The notes beneath the pieces are model-generated. The model saw only the letters and a list, made by a program, of their open reading frames with translations. It was not told the DNA's origin and searched no databases. A program made the position numbers and the translations under genes. Below, one piece after another: positions 34,510-43,592 of a stretch of 64,000 bases of DNA. Origin of the DNA: Draconibacterium mangrovi (GTDB lineage: Bacteria; Bacteroidota; Bacteroidia; Bacteroidales; Prolixibacteraceae); NCBI RefSeq assembly GCF_010586825.1, contig NZ_JAAAGB010000009.1, positions 62,001 through 126,000 of the forward strand, read 5' to 3'. Position 1 is the first letter of the stretch. Each line of letters opens with the position of its first letter.

Positions 34510-35820
34510 TCAAACTTTTGGCAATTGCCAGTTTTTATTGTAATTGAGTTTAATAAGATCGTTTGCAGCGGCCTCGTTAAACAACATCGTATCATTATTC
34601 CAGTGAATACGTTGCCCAACACGATAAGCCATATTTCCCATCTCGGAAACGATAGCCGTTTTTGCGCCAACTTCAACCGAAGCATTTAAGGTGCCGCCTT
34701 TTCGAATACATGACAACAGGTTTTGAACATGCTCATCCAAACCATCGCCATAATTCTTCTGGGCCTTAGCTTCAAAAAATGGTCCTTTCAATTCGTTACT
34801 GCGGTCGGGTAAAATTTCGTAGCCACTTCGTGTAACAACCAAAGTTCCTTTTTGCCCAACAAAAGCAATACCGTGTGCTTTTTGGTACGGCCCTATTCCC
34901 GGATTCAAGCCACACTCCCAAATCATGGTATGTTTTGGGTATTGATAAATGGCCTGCTGAATATCAGGCGTTTCAATGGCTCCCGGTTTGTGATAAAAAA
35001 TACCGCCACCCGGAGAAATTGATTCGGGCATACCGGCATCCATGGCATACAAGGCGAAATCGAGCAGGTGAACGCCCCAATCAGTCATTGCGCCGCCGGC
35101 ATAATCCCACCACCAGCGAAAGTTGTAATGAAAACGATTCATATTAAACGGACGTTCTGGTGCGGGGCCCAACCACATGTCGTAATCGACATAATCCGGT
35201 GCTGCAGAATCTTCCATTACCGGATACGCCGTATCGTAACCTTTGTATATCCAGGCTTTTACCAGGTGAACCTCACCCAGCATTCCTGACTTTACAATCT
35301 CAGACGCTTCAAACCAATGTCTCGAGCTGCGTTGCCACATGCCTACCTGGCAATAAAGTTCAGGGTGTTTTGCCTGGGCAGCCACCATGGCATTACACTC
35401 TTCAATGCTGTGCCCCATCGGTTTTTCCACATACACGTGTTTTCCCGCGTCCAGTGCCATCATCATCATTATGGCATGCCAATGATCGGGTGTACCTATA
35501 ATTACCGCGTGCACATCTTTGTTGTCCAGTACATCTCTGAAATCGGCGTAAGTAAGTGGCCGTTTACCCGTCATCTTTTCAACTTCGGCAGCTTTCTCCT
35601 CCAATACTCTACTGTCAACATCGCAAAGAGCCACACAAGCTACATTGTTCTCTTTTCGTAAAAAGCTTTTCAGGTTGTTAAAACCCATCGAACGGCAACC
35701 GATAAGTGCCACATTTACCTGCTCTGCCGGCGAAGCACAAGCATTTAAAATACCTGGCGCAACTCCAATAGCGGCAGCAGCAATTGCCGACTGTTTAATA
35801 AACTCTCTTCTATCTGTCAT
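34510..35820 (-). CDS. Gfo/Idh/MocA oxidoreductase, Tat lipoprotein-like
   Basis: This 436-aa protein has a Tat-like leader (RREFIKQS) followed by a possible lipobox LNAC at Cys28, suggesting an exported, lipid-anchored enzyme. The Rossmann motif is GCRSMG at 41-46, and the EKP catalytic motif is at 132-134. The substrate domain carries WWWDYAGGAMTDWGVHLLDF, typical of the Bacteroidota group. It lies 63 bp after a GH92 gene and 209 bp before the DUF1080 gene. It probably oxidises a mannose- or glucose-type sugar outside the cytoplasm. Confidence 0.88.
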   Translation of the reverse strand: MTDRREFIKQSAIAAAAIGVAPGILNACASPAEQVNVALIGCRSMGFNNLKSFLRKENNVACVALCDVDSRVLEEKAAEVEKMTGKRPLTYADFRDVLDNKDVHAVIIGTPDHWHAIMMMMALDAGKHVYVEKPMGHSIEECNAMVAAQAKHPELYCQVGMWQRSSRHWFEASEIVKSGMLGEVHLVKAWIYKGYDTAYPVMEDSAAPDYVDYDMWLGPAPERPFNMNRFHYNFRWWWDYAGGAMTDWGVHLLDFALYAMDAGMPESISPGGGIFYHKPGAIETPDIQQAIYQYPKHTMIWECGLNPGIGPYQKAHGIAFVGQKGTLVVTRSGYEILPDRSNELKGPFFEAKAQKNYGDGLDEHVQNLLSCIRKGGTLNASVEVGAKTAIVSEMGNMAYRVGQRIHWNNDTMLFNEAAANDLIKLNYNKNWQLPKV

Positions 35821-35883
35821 TTTATTACTTTATTCGGTAACTGAATAGCTCCGGTTTAACTATTTCTAGTTAAACTACCGTTT

Positions 35884-37944
35884 TTAAATCCCCCATTTTT
35901 TATTGGGCACATCCGAAGTACGGATAACCAACTCGCCCCCTGCCACGATCTCCTGATGGGTTAACCAGTTTCGGCTAAGTGTTTCGCCATTCAATTCAAC
36001 ACTTTTTATATAGAAATGATCTTTGTTGTAATTCTCAACGCTGATTGTAAATGTTTTTCCGCTTTCCCAATCCAGTTTCACCGATTTAAACACAGGAGCA
36101 GTTAAGTAATACACCGGCTCGCCAACATTAGCCGCCGACAAACCGAGACTCCGCAAAACGAACCACGACGACATTGTACCTGCATCATCGTCCATGGTGC
36201 GCAAATAGGCACGAGGTTGGTTTTTGTAAATGCGCCCAATATACGGATCAACTCCTTTACTGTTGTTATTAAAGTAGCACTGAACAACGGTATCGAGCAG
36301 CAATTCCCTAAACAATTTTTGTGATTTCCAGGGTTCTTTTGTTGTGTTGTATAATCCCGGCACCTGAAGATCGGGCTGATTGGCATGGTTGTAATTGTTC
36401 TCTTCGAAAAACCGGTCGAGCTGCTTCAGGAAAGCCTCTTCCCCTCCTGCCAGTTCCTTTAGCCCTTCCACATCAAAAGGCACAAACCAGCGATACTGCC
36501 AAATAGTGCCCTGATAAAGTCCCCTGGCCTGCATCCTGTCAATATCGTTTTTGGTAAGATCTGCAAAGTCTTTCAACCAGTACTGTTTATATTCCATGGC
36601 TTTTTGCCGGTATTTTTCGCTGAGCTTTTCATCTCCCGTAATTTTCAAAATTTCTGAAAGTGCCCAGCAATCGTAACTCGATTCCAAAGCTTTATCGGGC
36701 GATCCGTAATCCAGCGACTCCGCTTCTTTAAGCAAATATTCTTTAATCTCATTTAGCGGAACATCATAACCTTTTTTCCAGGCATCTAACAAAACAACCA
36801 TTGCGTGTTCGGTGCGAACCGTTGGCGATGGTTCGTGTTTGGTTGCCCAGTTATCTTTTCCGTAGGGGTACAAATTGGCAATGGATTTTGCGATATCAGC
36901 ATACTGATCTGGATAAAACAACGAAAGCATCGGAAGCTGTTCGCGGTAATTGTCCCAAATGGCCCAACCATTATAAATGGCGTCAGCGGTATGTTGTACC
37001 GAGCCATCAATGGCCCTGTAAGTTCCGTCTTCTTCCGAAACAAGATAAGGAGCCTGCAAACCTCTGTATAGCAACGAATAAAACAAGTCCACCCGATCTT
37101 CCTCGCCTGTTACCTGAATCCGGGTTAAAAGCCTGTTCCACTGTGCAGCAGCACTTAAGCGAAACTGCTGAAAACTGTTTTTTTGAATTCGCTCTTTGGC
37201 ATAATCGGTATTTACAGATGAGAAGCCAACATAAACCAGGAGGTCACTTGTGTTATTCCCTTCAATCAGAAGCTGATGCTCACCGGCCTCAACAATCGAT
37301 TGGCACTCCGGGATTTCCAGATAATAATAAATACGGTAAATTCCGCGGCTACATGTTGTTTTAGTATCAATCCAGCCACTTACTGTGTTTTCAGCAATGT
37401 GATGCTCCTCATCTACAAAACGTCCCGATAGTGCATAAGAAAGATCAACAAACAAGCCGTTATTATTTTGCGGAAAGTGATACTTATGAAGGCCAAAATT
37501 ATGCGCTACAGTCATTTCCGATTTTATTCCGTTTTCGAATAAAACCTCGTAGTACCCGGGTTCTCCATGTTGCTTTTGTTTAATCAATTCGGTTTGAATA
37601 TTACTGGCCAGAATTGGCTTTATCAGAATATTTCCACCGGAGCCGGTACACCCAACACCTTCGAGATGTGTATGTACAAATCCTTCGTACTTTTTGGCGT
37701 AATACTCGTAACCCGTATGCGTATGTGGCGAAGTAACCGGCCCAATACTCAGCATACTGAAGGGATATGAGGCCGATGGCGACATTTGCCCATGATCTCC
37801 GGATGTTCCGAGAAACACATTTACCGAATTGATTAATTCCTTAGTATCCGTTTTCGGAATATCCTGTTTAGTCTCTTCCGAAGAACAAGAAGAAACCAAC
37901 AAAATACCGATAATCATCATTTGCAAAAACGCGATCCGCCTCAT
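35884..37944 (-). CDS. GH92-family enzyme with Gln in place of the acid Glu
   Basis: This 686-aa lipoprotein (LVSSC, Cys20) has the two-domain GH92 build: an N-terminal beta-sandwich (about 35-260) and an (alpha/alpha)6 domain (about 270-686). GH92 enzymes are calcium-dependent exo-alpha-mannosidases that invert the anomeric centre. The conserved NEP motif holding the catalytic acid reads NQP here (Gln523). The base region is kept (TMDDDAGTMSSW, Asp585-587). A Glu-to-Gln change at this site is known from a GH92 that cleaves mannose-1-phospho-6-mannose, where the phosphate leaving group needs no acid. Activity on a phosphodiester is thus possible; loss of activity is the alternative. It lies 30 bp after the preceding GH92 gene. 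Confidence 0.9.
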   Translation of the reverse strand: MRRIAFLQMMIIGILLVSSCSSEETKQDIPKTDTKELINSVNVFLGTSGDHGQMSPSASYPFSMLSIGPVTSPHTHTGYEYYAKKYEGFVHTHLEGVGCTGSGGNILIKPILASNIQTELIKQKQHGEPGYYEVLFENGIKSEMTVAHNFGLHKYHFPQNNNGLFVDLSYALSGRFVDEEHHIAENTVSGWIDTKTTCSRGIYRIYYYLEIPECQSIVEAGEHQLLIEGNNTSDLLVYVGFSSVNTDYAKERIQKNSFQQFRLSAAAQWNRLLTRIQVTGEEDRVDLFYSLLYRGLQAPYLVSEEDGTYRAIDGSVQHTADAIYNGWAIWDNYREQLPMLSLFYPDQYADIAKSIANLYPYGKDNWATKHEPSPTVRTEHAMVVLLDAWKKGYDVPLNEIKEYLLKEAESLDYGSPDKALESSYDCWALSEILKITGDEKLSEKYRQKAMEYKQYWLKDFADLTKNDIDRMQARGLYQGTIWQYRWFVPFDVEGLKELAGGEEAFLKQLDRFFEENNYNHANQPDLQVPGLYNTTKEPWKSQKLFRELLLDTVVQCYFNNNSKGVDPYIGRIYKNQPRAYLRTMDDDAGTMSSWFVLRSLGLSAANVGEPVYYLTAPVFKSVKLDWESGKTFTISVENYNKDHFYIKSVELNGETLSRNWLTHQEIVAGGELVIRTSDVPNKKWGI

Positions 37945-37974
37945 ATCCTATGTCTTTCAAAAATCTAAAACTAT

Positions 37975-40215
37975 TTATTCAACTCCCCATGATCTGTTGG
38001 CTTTGGGCCCCATTTCTACAACCAGTTTCCCACCGTTTTCAATGGCCTGGTGCAACAACCATGGCGTACTTAATTTTTCACCGTTTAACGTTGCCGACTG
38101 AATGTACTTATTTTCCTCAGAGGCATTCTTTGCTTCTATTTCAAAGGTTTTTCCATTCTCTAAACGAAGTGCAACATGTTTAAACATGGGGCTGCCAATC
38201 GAATACGCAGGAGTTCCTGGTGTTACGGGGTAAAATCCCATGGCTGAAAAAACAACAAAAGCCGACATTCCGCCACCATCTTCGTCTCCGGGAACTCCCA
38301 TTAAATCGTTTCTAAACCACTCTTTAATCAGTTTCCGTATTCCTTTTTGTGTTTTCCAGGGTTGCCCGGCATAATTGTACAAATACGGAATATGCAACGA
38401 GGGCTCGTTAGCCATCGAAAACTGGCCAACATTTCCGGTTTGATCGGGTAATTGAGCATAAAAACCATATTTACTCCTTCCGAGCGATTCTGTAAATGTT
38501 CGGTCAAGCTCTTTTACAAATTGCTCATCTCCTCCCATCAACTCAATTAAATCCGGGATATTATGCTGAACATCCCAACGGTAAGTCCAACCATTATTTT
38601 CGCCATAATAGTCTCTTGCTCCCATTCCGCCCGAGAATTTATAATCAAAAGGTTCAATGAATTTTCCGTCTTTATCTTTTGGATGAAAAAACCTGGTTTT
38701 CTCATTAAACAGATTCCGGTAATTTAAAGAAGCTTCTTTAAAGAAAGCAGCATCCTCTTTTTTCCCCAACTCTTCGGCAATTTGCGATAAACACCATTCG
38801 TCATACGAGGTTCCAAGAGTTACAGCAACAGGCTGACGCTTTTCGCCGGAAGTAACCTCCTGAATGGTTTCTTTCTCGCCCGGATATAAGGCGGGAATAT
38901 AGCCATGTTCTTTATAAAAATCGTCCAGCTCGCCGGCAGGTTTCCCCGACCAGGGCGCCAACGTTTTTTCGGTAATTGCACCTTTACATGCCTCGTAAGC
39001 TTTTTCAAGATCAAAATTTTTCACCCCTTTACGGTAACCATCAATAACCGTAGCAACTCCATGATTGGAATTCATACGGCGGCTGTCGCCTGTAATTTCG
39101 GGAAAAGTTGGCCACCAAAAGTTATCCATCTGTTCCGACATTCGTACAAAAGAATTCAGAATATCCCCCTCCTTCTTTTTATCAACCAACACCCGCAGCG
39201 GATGATGCGCACGGTACGAATCCCAAATCCAGTCGTCGGTGTAAAACGGACGGCCTTCGTCGTTATGAACGCTCTTGTCAAATGCGCTGTAGTAACGTCC
39301 GTCTTCCGAAATACACACCGGACGCTCGTAGCAACGATACAACGATGTGTAAAATACGGTTCTTTCGTCGGCAGTACCGCCCTCAATACTTATTTTACCA
39401 AGTTCGTTGTTCCAAATTTCCCGGCCAATATTTTGAAGTTCAACAACCGATTTTCCAACCACTTCACGCTCCATATTGGCTTTGGCCTGATTTTCATCGA
39501 TAAATGAAATTCCGTAATGAACAGTGAGCTTTTTTGTTTCCTTCGGATAGTTTAGAACAAGGCAGGCATTTCGGCCTTCCATCGTTTCCGATTCTGCCAG
39601 CTTACCATCTTCCAACTTCGAAACGCCGGCAGGTTGTTCGCCGGGCACCAGGTAGATATAAACCTTTGTATGGTTGGCAATCCACTGATAACCACTTAAT
39701 GCATTTCCATCCCAGTTTAGTGCGCCATTCCCCGAGCTCAGAATCAGATACGAAGGTGCATCCTTTTCAAACTCGATTTGGTATACCGCCGACTGGTGCG
39801 ACAAGCCATAATCAACCTGAATTTGCTGCTCATCGAGGTAAACAGCATACGAATAAGGCGTGAGTTTTTCCTGGTCGTAACTGTAGTTTATAACCGGACG
39901 TAACTGATTTTCGCTTCCCTGAAACGGGCTTAAACGAAAGGCCGAACTTCCACGATGGCTGGTTACAACCAGGGGCAAAGCGTGTAATCGCACACTGGTA
40001 TAGTCGCCACGCTCGGGATAAACACGTAACATACTGTTGGGCAAATGAATCGTTGGGAATGTTGGCACCAGCAGGTGGCTGATGTTTCCCATGTAAGGAT
40101 TCACAAAATCTACAGGTTGTTTTGCACTTTCTGTACTGATGCCTTCACTTTTTACACACGAAAAAGAAAAAGCTGCAATGCTTATAAGCAATGCTTTTTT
40201 TAAAATAGGTATCAT
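37975..40215 (-). CDS. GH92 alpha-mannosidase lipoprotein
   Basis: The start is placed at MIPILKKALL (40215) because a lipoprotein signal begins there (SFSC, Cys20). The upstream in-frame ATG at 40251 would add a 12-residue extension. The product is 746 aa with the GH92 sandwich and (alpha/alpha)6 domains. The catalytic acid is Glu604 in ANEPSLHIPYLYN, and the base region is GDEDGGGMSAF (residues 643-653), where DED replaces the commoner NDD or NED. It probably removes terminal alpha-mannose from a glycan, with calcium, at the cell surface or in the periplasm. It lies between the TIM-barrel gene and the NQP-type GH92. Confidence 0.92.
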   Translation of the reverse strand: MIPILKKALLISIAAFSFSCVKSEGISTESAKQPVDFVNPYMGNISHLLVPTFPTIHLPNSMLRVYPERGDYTSVRLHALPLVVTSHRGSSAFRLSPFQGSENQLRPVINYSYDQEKLTPYSYAVYLDEQQIQVDYGLSHQSAVYQIEFEKDAPSYLILSSGNGALNWDGNALSGYQWIANHTKVYIYLVPGEQPAGVSKLEDGKLAESETMEGRNACLVLNYPKETKKLTVHYGISFIDENQAKANMEREVVGKSVVELQNIGREIWNNELGKISIEGGTADERTVFYTSLYRCYERPVCISEDGRYYSAFDKSVHNDEGRPFYTDDWIWDSYRAHHPLRVLVDKKKEGDILNSFVRMSEQMDNFWWPTFPEITGDSRRMNSNHGVATVIDGYRKGVKNFDLEKAYEACKGAITEKTLAPWSGKPAGELDDFYKEHGYIPALYPGEKETIQEVTSGEKRQPVAVTLGTSYDEWCLSQIAEELGKKEDAAFFKEASLNYRNLFNEKTRFFHPKDKDGKFIEPFDYKFSGGMGARDYYGENNGWTYRWDVQHNIPDLIELMGGDEQFVKELDRTFTESLGRSKYGFYAQLPDQTGNVGQFSMANEPSLHIPYLYNYAGQPWKTQKGIRKLIKEWFRNDLMGVPGDEDGGGMSAFVVFSAMGFYPVTPGTPAYSIGSPMFKHVALRLENGKTFEIEAKNASEENKYIQSATLNGEKLSTPWLLHQAIENGGKLVVEMGPKANRSWGVE

Positions 40216-40253
40216 TGGTTTAAATATTAATTTGTTAAGTAATTCCCCCAACT

Positions 40254-41087
40254 CTATTTCTGAGTAGTGGCAATTACGCCCCGAATATAACCTATTGACT
40301 CCGCAATTCCCATAAAAGGGTTATCCATGTTGCGTTCGTGCTCCAAACTTATCATTCCATCGTACTTAACTTTCCGTAGCATGTTAACCACACCCGGAAT
40401 ATCAATAATTCCACGGCCCACTTCAACTGAATAGCCTTTGCCCGTGTTGCCGGTTACGTCTTTTAAGTGTACATCAAAAATTCGTGTATGGTACTTTTTA
40501 ATGTCTTTAACAACATCGTTTCCGTAGCGTGTATCGTGGCCAATATCCAGGCACATGCCAATTCTCGGATCCAAATCTTTTACATGATCCCACACATCTT
40601 TTGCATCCGGGAATTTATTAATATCCGGGCCGTGTAGGTGAATGGCGATATTAAATCCATATTCCTTTACTTTTTTATCTACGTAAGGTAATAAATCGTA
40701 TTCCGGCACAGCAACAATTAGTTTAACGCCCACTTTTTTAGCGTATTCAAAAGCACGGTCGATTTCTTTTTCCGATTTCATGTAGATTGGGCCAACCGCA
40801 TAGCCTTTTATTCCATTGTCATCCAATTTCTTCATAAAGGCATCTATCTCGTCTTGCGAACTGTTAAGCGGCAAATGAAAATCTTTAATACACAGGTTAT
40901 GTACATCTGTACGCTTCAGGGTTTCAATGGTCTTATCAATATCAAATTTAACAAAGGTATAGCCTGCTATTGCCACTCCAAATAGTTCGTTTGTTTCGGG
41001 TGCCGGTTGCGGTGCGGGTTTTCTTTCGGCCTTTACAACATTGCTGGCAAATAATACTATAATTAAAATAACTGCTAATCTTTTCAT
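40254..41087 (-). CDS. TIM-barrel sugar isomerase/epimerase-like protein, exported
   Basis: The start is placed at MKRLAVIL (41087) because this gives a clean signal peptide (ending NVVKA); an in-frame ATG at 41114 would add 9 residues. The 277-aa product is an AP-endonuclease-2-type barrel (xylose-isomerase-like). Likely metal ligands are seen in AVPEYD, IHLHGPD, CLDIGHD, DVHLKD and SLEHER. Such exported isomerase-like proteins accompany Gfo/Idh and DUF1080 genes in Bacteroidota and act on keto-sugars. It lies 38 bp before the next GH92 gene and 72 bp after the previous one. Confidence 0.83.
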   Translation of the reverse strand: MKRLAVILIIVLFASNVVKAERKPAPQPAPETNELFGVAIAGYTFVKFDIDKTIETLKRTDVHNLCIKDFHLPLNSSQDEIDAFMKKLDDNGIKGYAVGPIYMKSEKEIDRAFEYAKKVGVKLIVAVPEYDLLPYVDKKVKEYGFNIAIHLHGPDINKFPDAKDVWDHVKDLDPRIGMCLDIGHDTRYGNDVVKDIKKYHTRIFDVHLKDVTGNTGKGYSVEVGRGIIDIPGVVNMLRKVKYDGMISLEHERNMDNPFMGIAESIGYIRGVIATTQK

Positions 41088-41159
41088 TATATCGAATTTT
41101 AAAGGAACTGCCAATGCGAATTTCAGAATCAGTTCCTGTTATTTATGAATCTTTCTATA

Positions 41160-43427
41160 TCAAAGTATCGAGTGTGGTCGGTCAGCCGGAGAGGAACCAA
41201 AATCGTAATTAGGCGTGCTGCCCATTACAAATTTAATTGCTCCGCCATCCATTATATCCTGATGCCTGATGTAACTTTTTGAATAAGGCTGACCATTAAG
41301 TTCAACTGCCTGGATATAAACATTTTCGTCGCTATTATTCACGGCTTCTACCGTAAAGCTTTTCCCTTCAGGAAGATTAATACTGGCCTTATCAAATAAA
41401 GGACTTCCAAAAACATAAATGCCATTTGATGGATTTACCTGGTAAAAACCAAGTGACGACATAATGTACCAGGCCGACATTTGTCCGCAATCTTCGTTGC
41501 CAATTAAACCATCGGGCTGATTGGTGTAAAACTCATTAAGAATGTAACGGATTTTCTCTGCTGTTTTCCATTGCTGCCCGGCAAAAGCATAAAGGTAAGC
41601 CATGTGATGACAGGGCTCATTTCCCTGTGCATACATTCCAACCAGGCCGGTAATATCAATAGAAGCATGTTCTCCCATGTCACCTGTAATGGTGAATAAG
41701 GAATCGAGTTTTGTGGTAAAATTCTCATCGCCACCAAATAATTCAATTAAGCCTTCCGGATCTTGCGGAACCAGGAAGGTATATTGCCAGCCATTTCCTT
41801 CCGAGAAATCGCCAACCATATGAATCGATTCCATCGGATCGTAAGGAGTTGCCCACGAACCATCTGCAAACCGGGGATGAACAAAACCGGTACTTTTGTT
41901 AAAGTAACTTTTATACGATTCCGATCTTTCAAAAAAATATTCGAAGTCTTCTTCTTTCCCCAACCCTTTTGCCATTTGAGCAACACTTCGGTCGTCTATC
42001 GCATTTTCCAGGGCTACAGAAGTTGCTTCGCGAGCTTTTTCCCGGGGAATAAAGCCGTATTCCATCAACGGTGCAATACCGCGTTGCAATTGAAAAGTTC
42101 CGGATGCTTTTAAAGCTTCAAAAGCCAATTCTTCGCTAAAACCATCAAATCCTTTTTGCCAGGCATCAACAACCACAGGCGCTGCACTGTAGCCCAACAT
42201 CGCATTGGTTTCATTTCCCATCAGGTGCCATTGCGGTAATTTGCCTTGCTGCTGGTAAATGGCCAACATCGAGTTTATAAAATCGTTCACCCTTTCCGGC
42301 TGCACAATTGTCAGCAGTTCATGCTGTGTACGGTACGTGTCCCACAACGAAAACACCGAATAGTTTTGAAATCCCGGATTGCTGTATACTTTTTTATCGG
42401 TACCCCGGTAACTCCCATCGGCATCGTTGAATAAAACCGGTGCAATAAACGAATGGAACATGGCAGTGTAAAAAATCTCTTTTAGTTCCGGGTCAGCAGT
42501 TTCAATTTCAATTTTTGAAAGTTCTTGATTCCATTTCTCTTCTGCCTCTGATGCTATTTTGTTGAAATTCCAACCGGTTGCTTCTGCAGTTATATTGGCC
42601 AAAGCATTTTCTGAGCTTATCGGAGAAATACCAACTTTCAAAATCACTTCTTTAGGATTACCCGCAAAAGAAATTACTCCTTTTGCACCCTTTGCTTTAA
42701 TAACATACTCACCGGCCGGAGTTGTATCGTCATACACCTCCAGTTTTTCAATTTCGTGGTTGCTTTTTAGGGTAAACCAAAGACGCTGGTCTTTTGCCCA
42801 TCCTTTTGAAAAACGATATCCTTCAATGGTATGTGCATCAACTTTTTTCAGAAAGGTATCAGTTGATCTATCGCCGTTTCCTTCTTTTAAATCGATAACA
42901 ACATGGTTATCATTTTCGGATGGGAAAGTATATTTATGAATGCCTACTCTTTCAGTTGCTGTCAGCTCTGCTTTAACGTTATATTTATCGAGTAAAACCG
43001 AATAATACCCTGGCTTTACCTCCTCGTTATCGTGACTGAAATATGAAGCGTATGCATTGCTTATGTTGTCTTGTTTTCCACGGTTAACACTCACCTCACC
43101 GTGTACGGGCATCAACAAAACATCACCCAAATCAGAACCGCCGGTTCCGCTTAGGTGTGTGTGTGAAAAACCAATTATAATACTGTCTGAATAATGGTAG
43201 CCCGAGCACCAATCCCAACCTTTAAAAATATTGCTGGGACCTAGCTGAACACCACCAAAAGGCACACTTGCTCCCACAAAAACATGCCCGTGCCCTCCTG
43301 AGCCGATAAACGGATCAACATGTTTAGCTAAGCTTTCTGTATTCTGGTCTGATAGTGAACACATACAAAACGCAGGCAGCAAAAACAGTAGCAATACAAA
43401 TTTCTTTAATCTCTCTTTTCTCATCAT
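41160..43427 (-). CDS. GH92 alpha-mannosidase lipoprotein
   Basis: This 755-aa enzyme has a lipoprotein-type leader (LPAFCMC, acylated Cys at 22 or 24). The GH92 sandwich opens with HVDPFIGSGGHGHVFVGAS. The acid is Glu604 in GNEPCHHMAYLYAF, and the base region is GNEDCGQMSAWY (643-654). These are the motifs of typical exo-acting GH92 mannosidases, and the CHH form is common among alpha-1,2 or alpha-1,3 mannosidases. It is the first gene after the terminator at 43496-43542 and so probably starts the enzyme operon running to 32239. Confidence 0.93.
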   Translation of the reverse strand: MMRKERLKKFVLLLFLLPAFCMCSLSDQNTESLAKHVDPFIGSGGHGHVFVGASVPFGGVQLGPSNIFKGWDWCSGYHYSDSIIIGFSHTHLSGTGGSDLGDVLLMPVHGEVSVNRGKQDNISNAYASYFSHDNEEVKPGYYSVLLDKYNVKAELTATERVGIHKYTFPSENDNHVVIDLKEGNGDRSTDTFLKKVDAHTIEGYRFSKGWAKDQRLWFTLKSNHEIEKLEVYDDTTPAGEYVIKAKGAKGVISFAGNPKEVILKVGISPISSENALANITAEATGWNFNKIASEAEEKWNQELSKIEIETADPELKEIFYTAMFHSFIAPVLFNDADGSYRGTDKKVYSNPGFQNYSVFSLWDTYRTQHELLTIVQPERVNDFINSMLAIYQQQGKLPQWHLMGNETNAMLGYSAAPVVVDAWQKGFDGFSEELAFEALKASGTFQLQRGIAPLMEYGFIPREKAREATSVALENAIDDRSVAQMAKGLGKEEDFEYFFERSESYKSYFNKSTGFVHPRFADGSWATPYDPMESIHMVGDFSEGNGWQYTFLVPQDPEGLIELFGGDENFTTKLDSLFTITGDMGEHASIDITGLVGMYAQGNEPCHHMAYLYAFAGQQWKTAEKIRYILNEFYTNQPDGLIGNEDCGQMSAWYIMSSLGFYQVNPSNGIYVFGSPLFDKASINLPEGKSFTVEAVNNSDENVYIQAVELNGQPYSKSYIRHQDIMDGGAIKFVMGSTPNYDFGSSPADRPHSIL

Positions 43428-43495
43428 TTAGTTGATTTAAGTTTTCTGAACAGGTTAAATTGTATTTCGCATAAAAGGCTGTAAACTTTGATTAA

Positions 43496-43542
43496 GGAAA
43501 AACAGAACTCCCCTTCGTGCCAAACGCACTCCGGGAAGTTCT
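43496..43542 (-). terminator. Terminator after the second SusCD pair
   Basis: Arms 43504-43512 and 43533-43542 pair with one bulge (AGAACT/AGTTCT plus CCC/GGG). On the minus strand they are followed by GTTTTT, a normal intrinsic terminator. It lies 51 bp after the susD-like gene and separates transport genes from the downstream GH92 operon. Confidence 0.65.
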
Positions 43543-43592
43543 TAAAAACCTATGCTAACCAGACAATATATAATCTGCCTTATGAATAATTC

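Noticed and set aside
36801-37364. 187-codon plus-strand frame within a GH92 gene
   Set aside because: It is antisense to a well-conserved GH92 coding sequence and has no recognisable domain.
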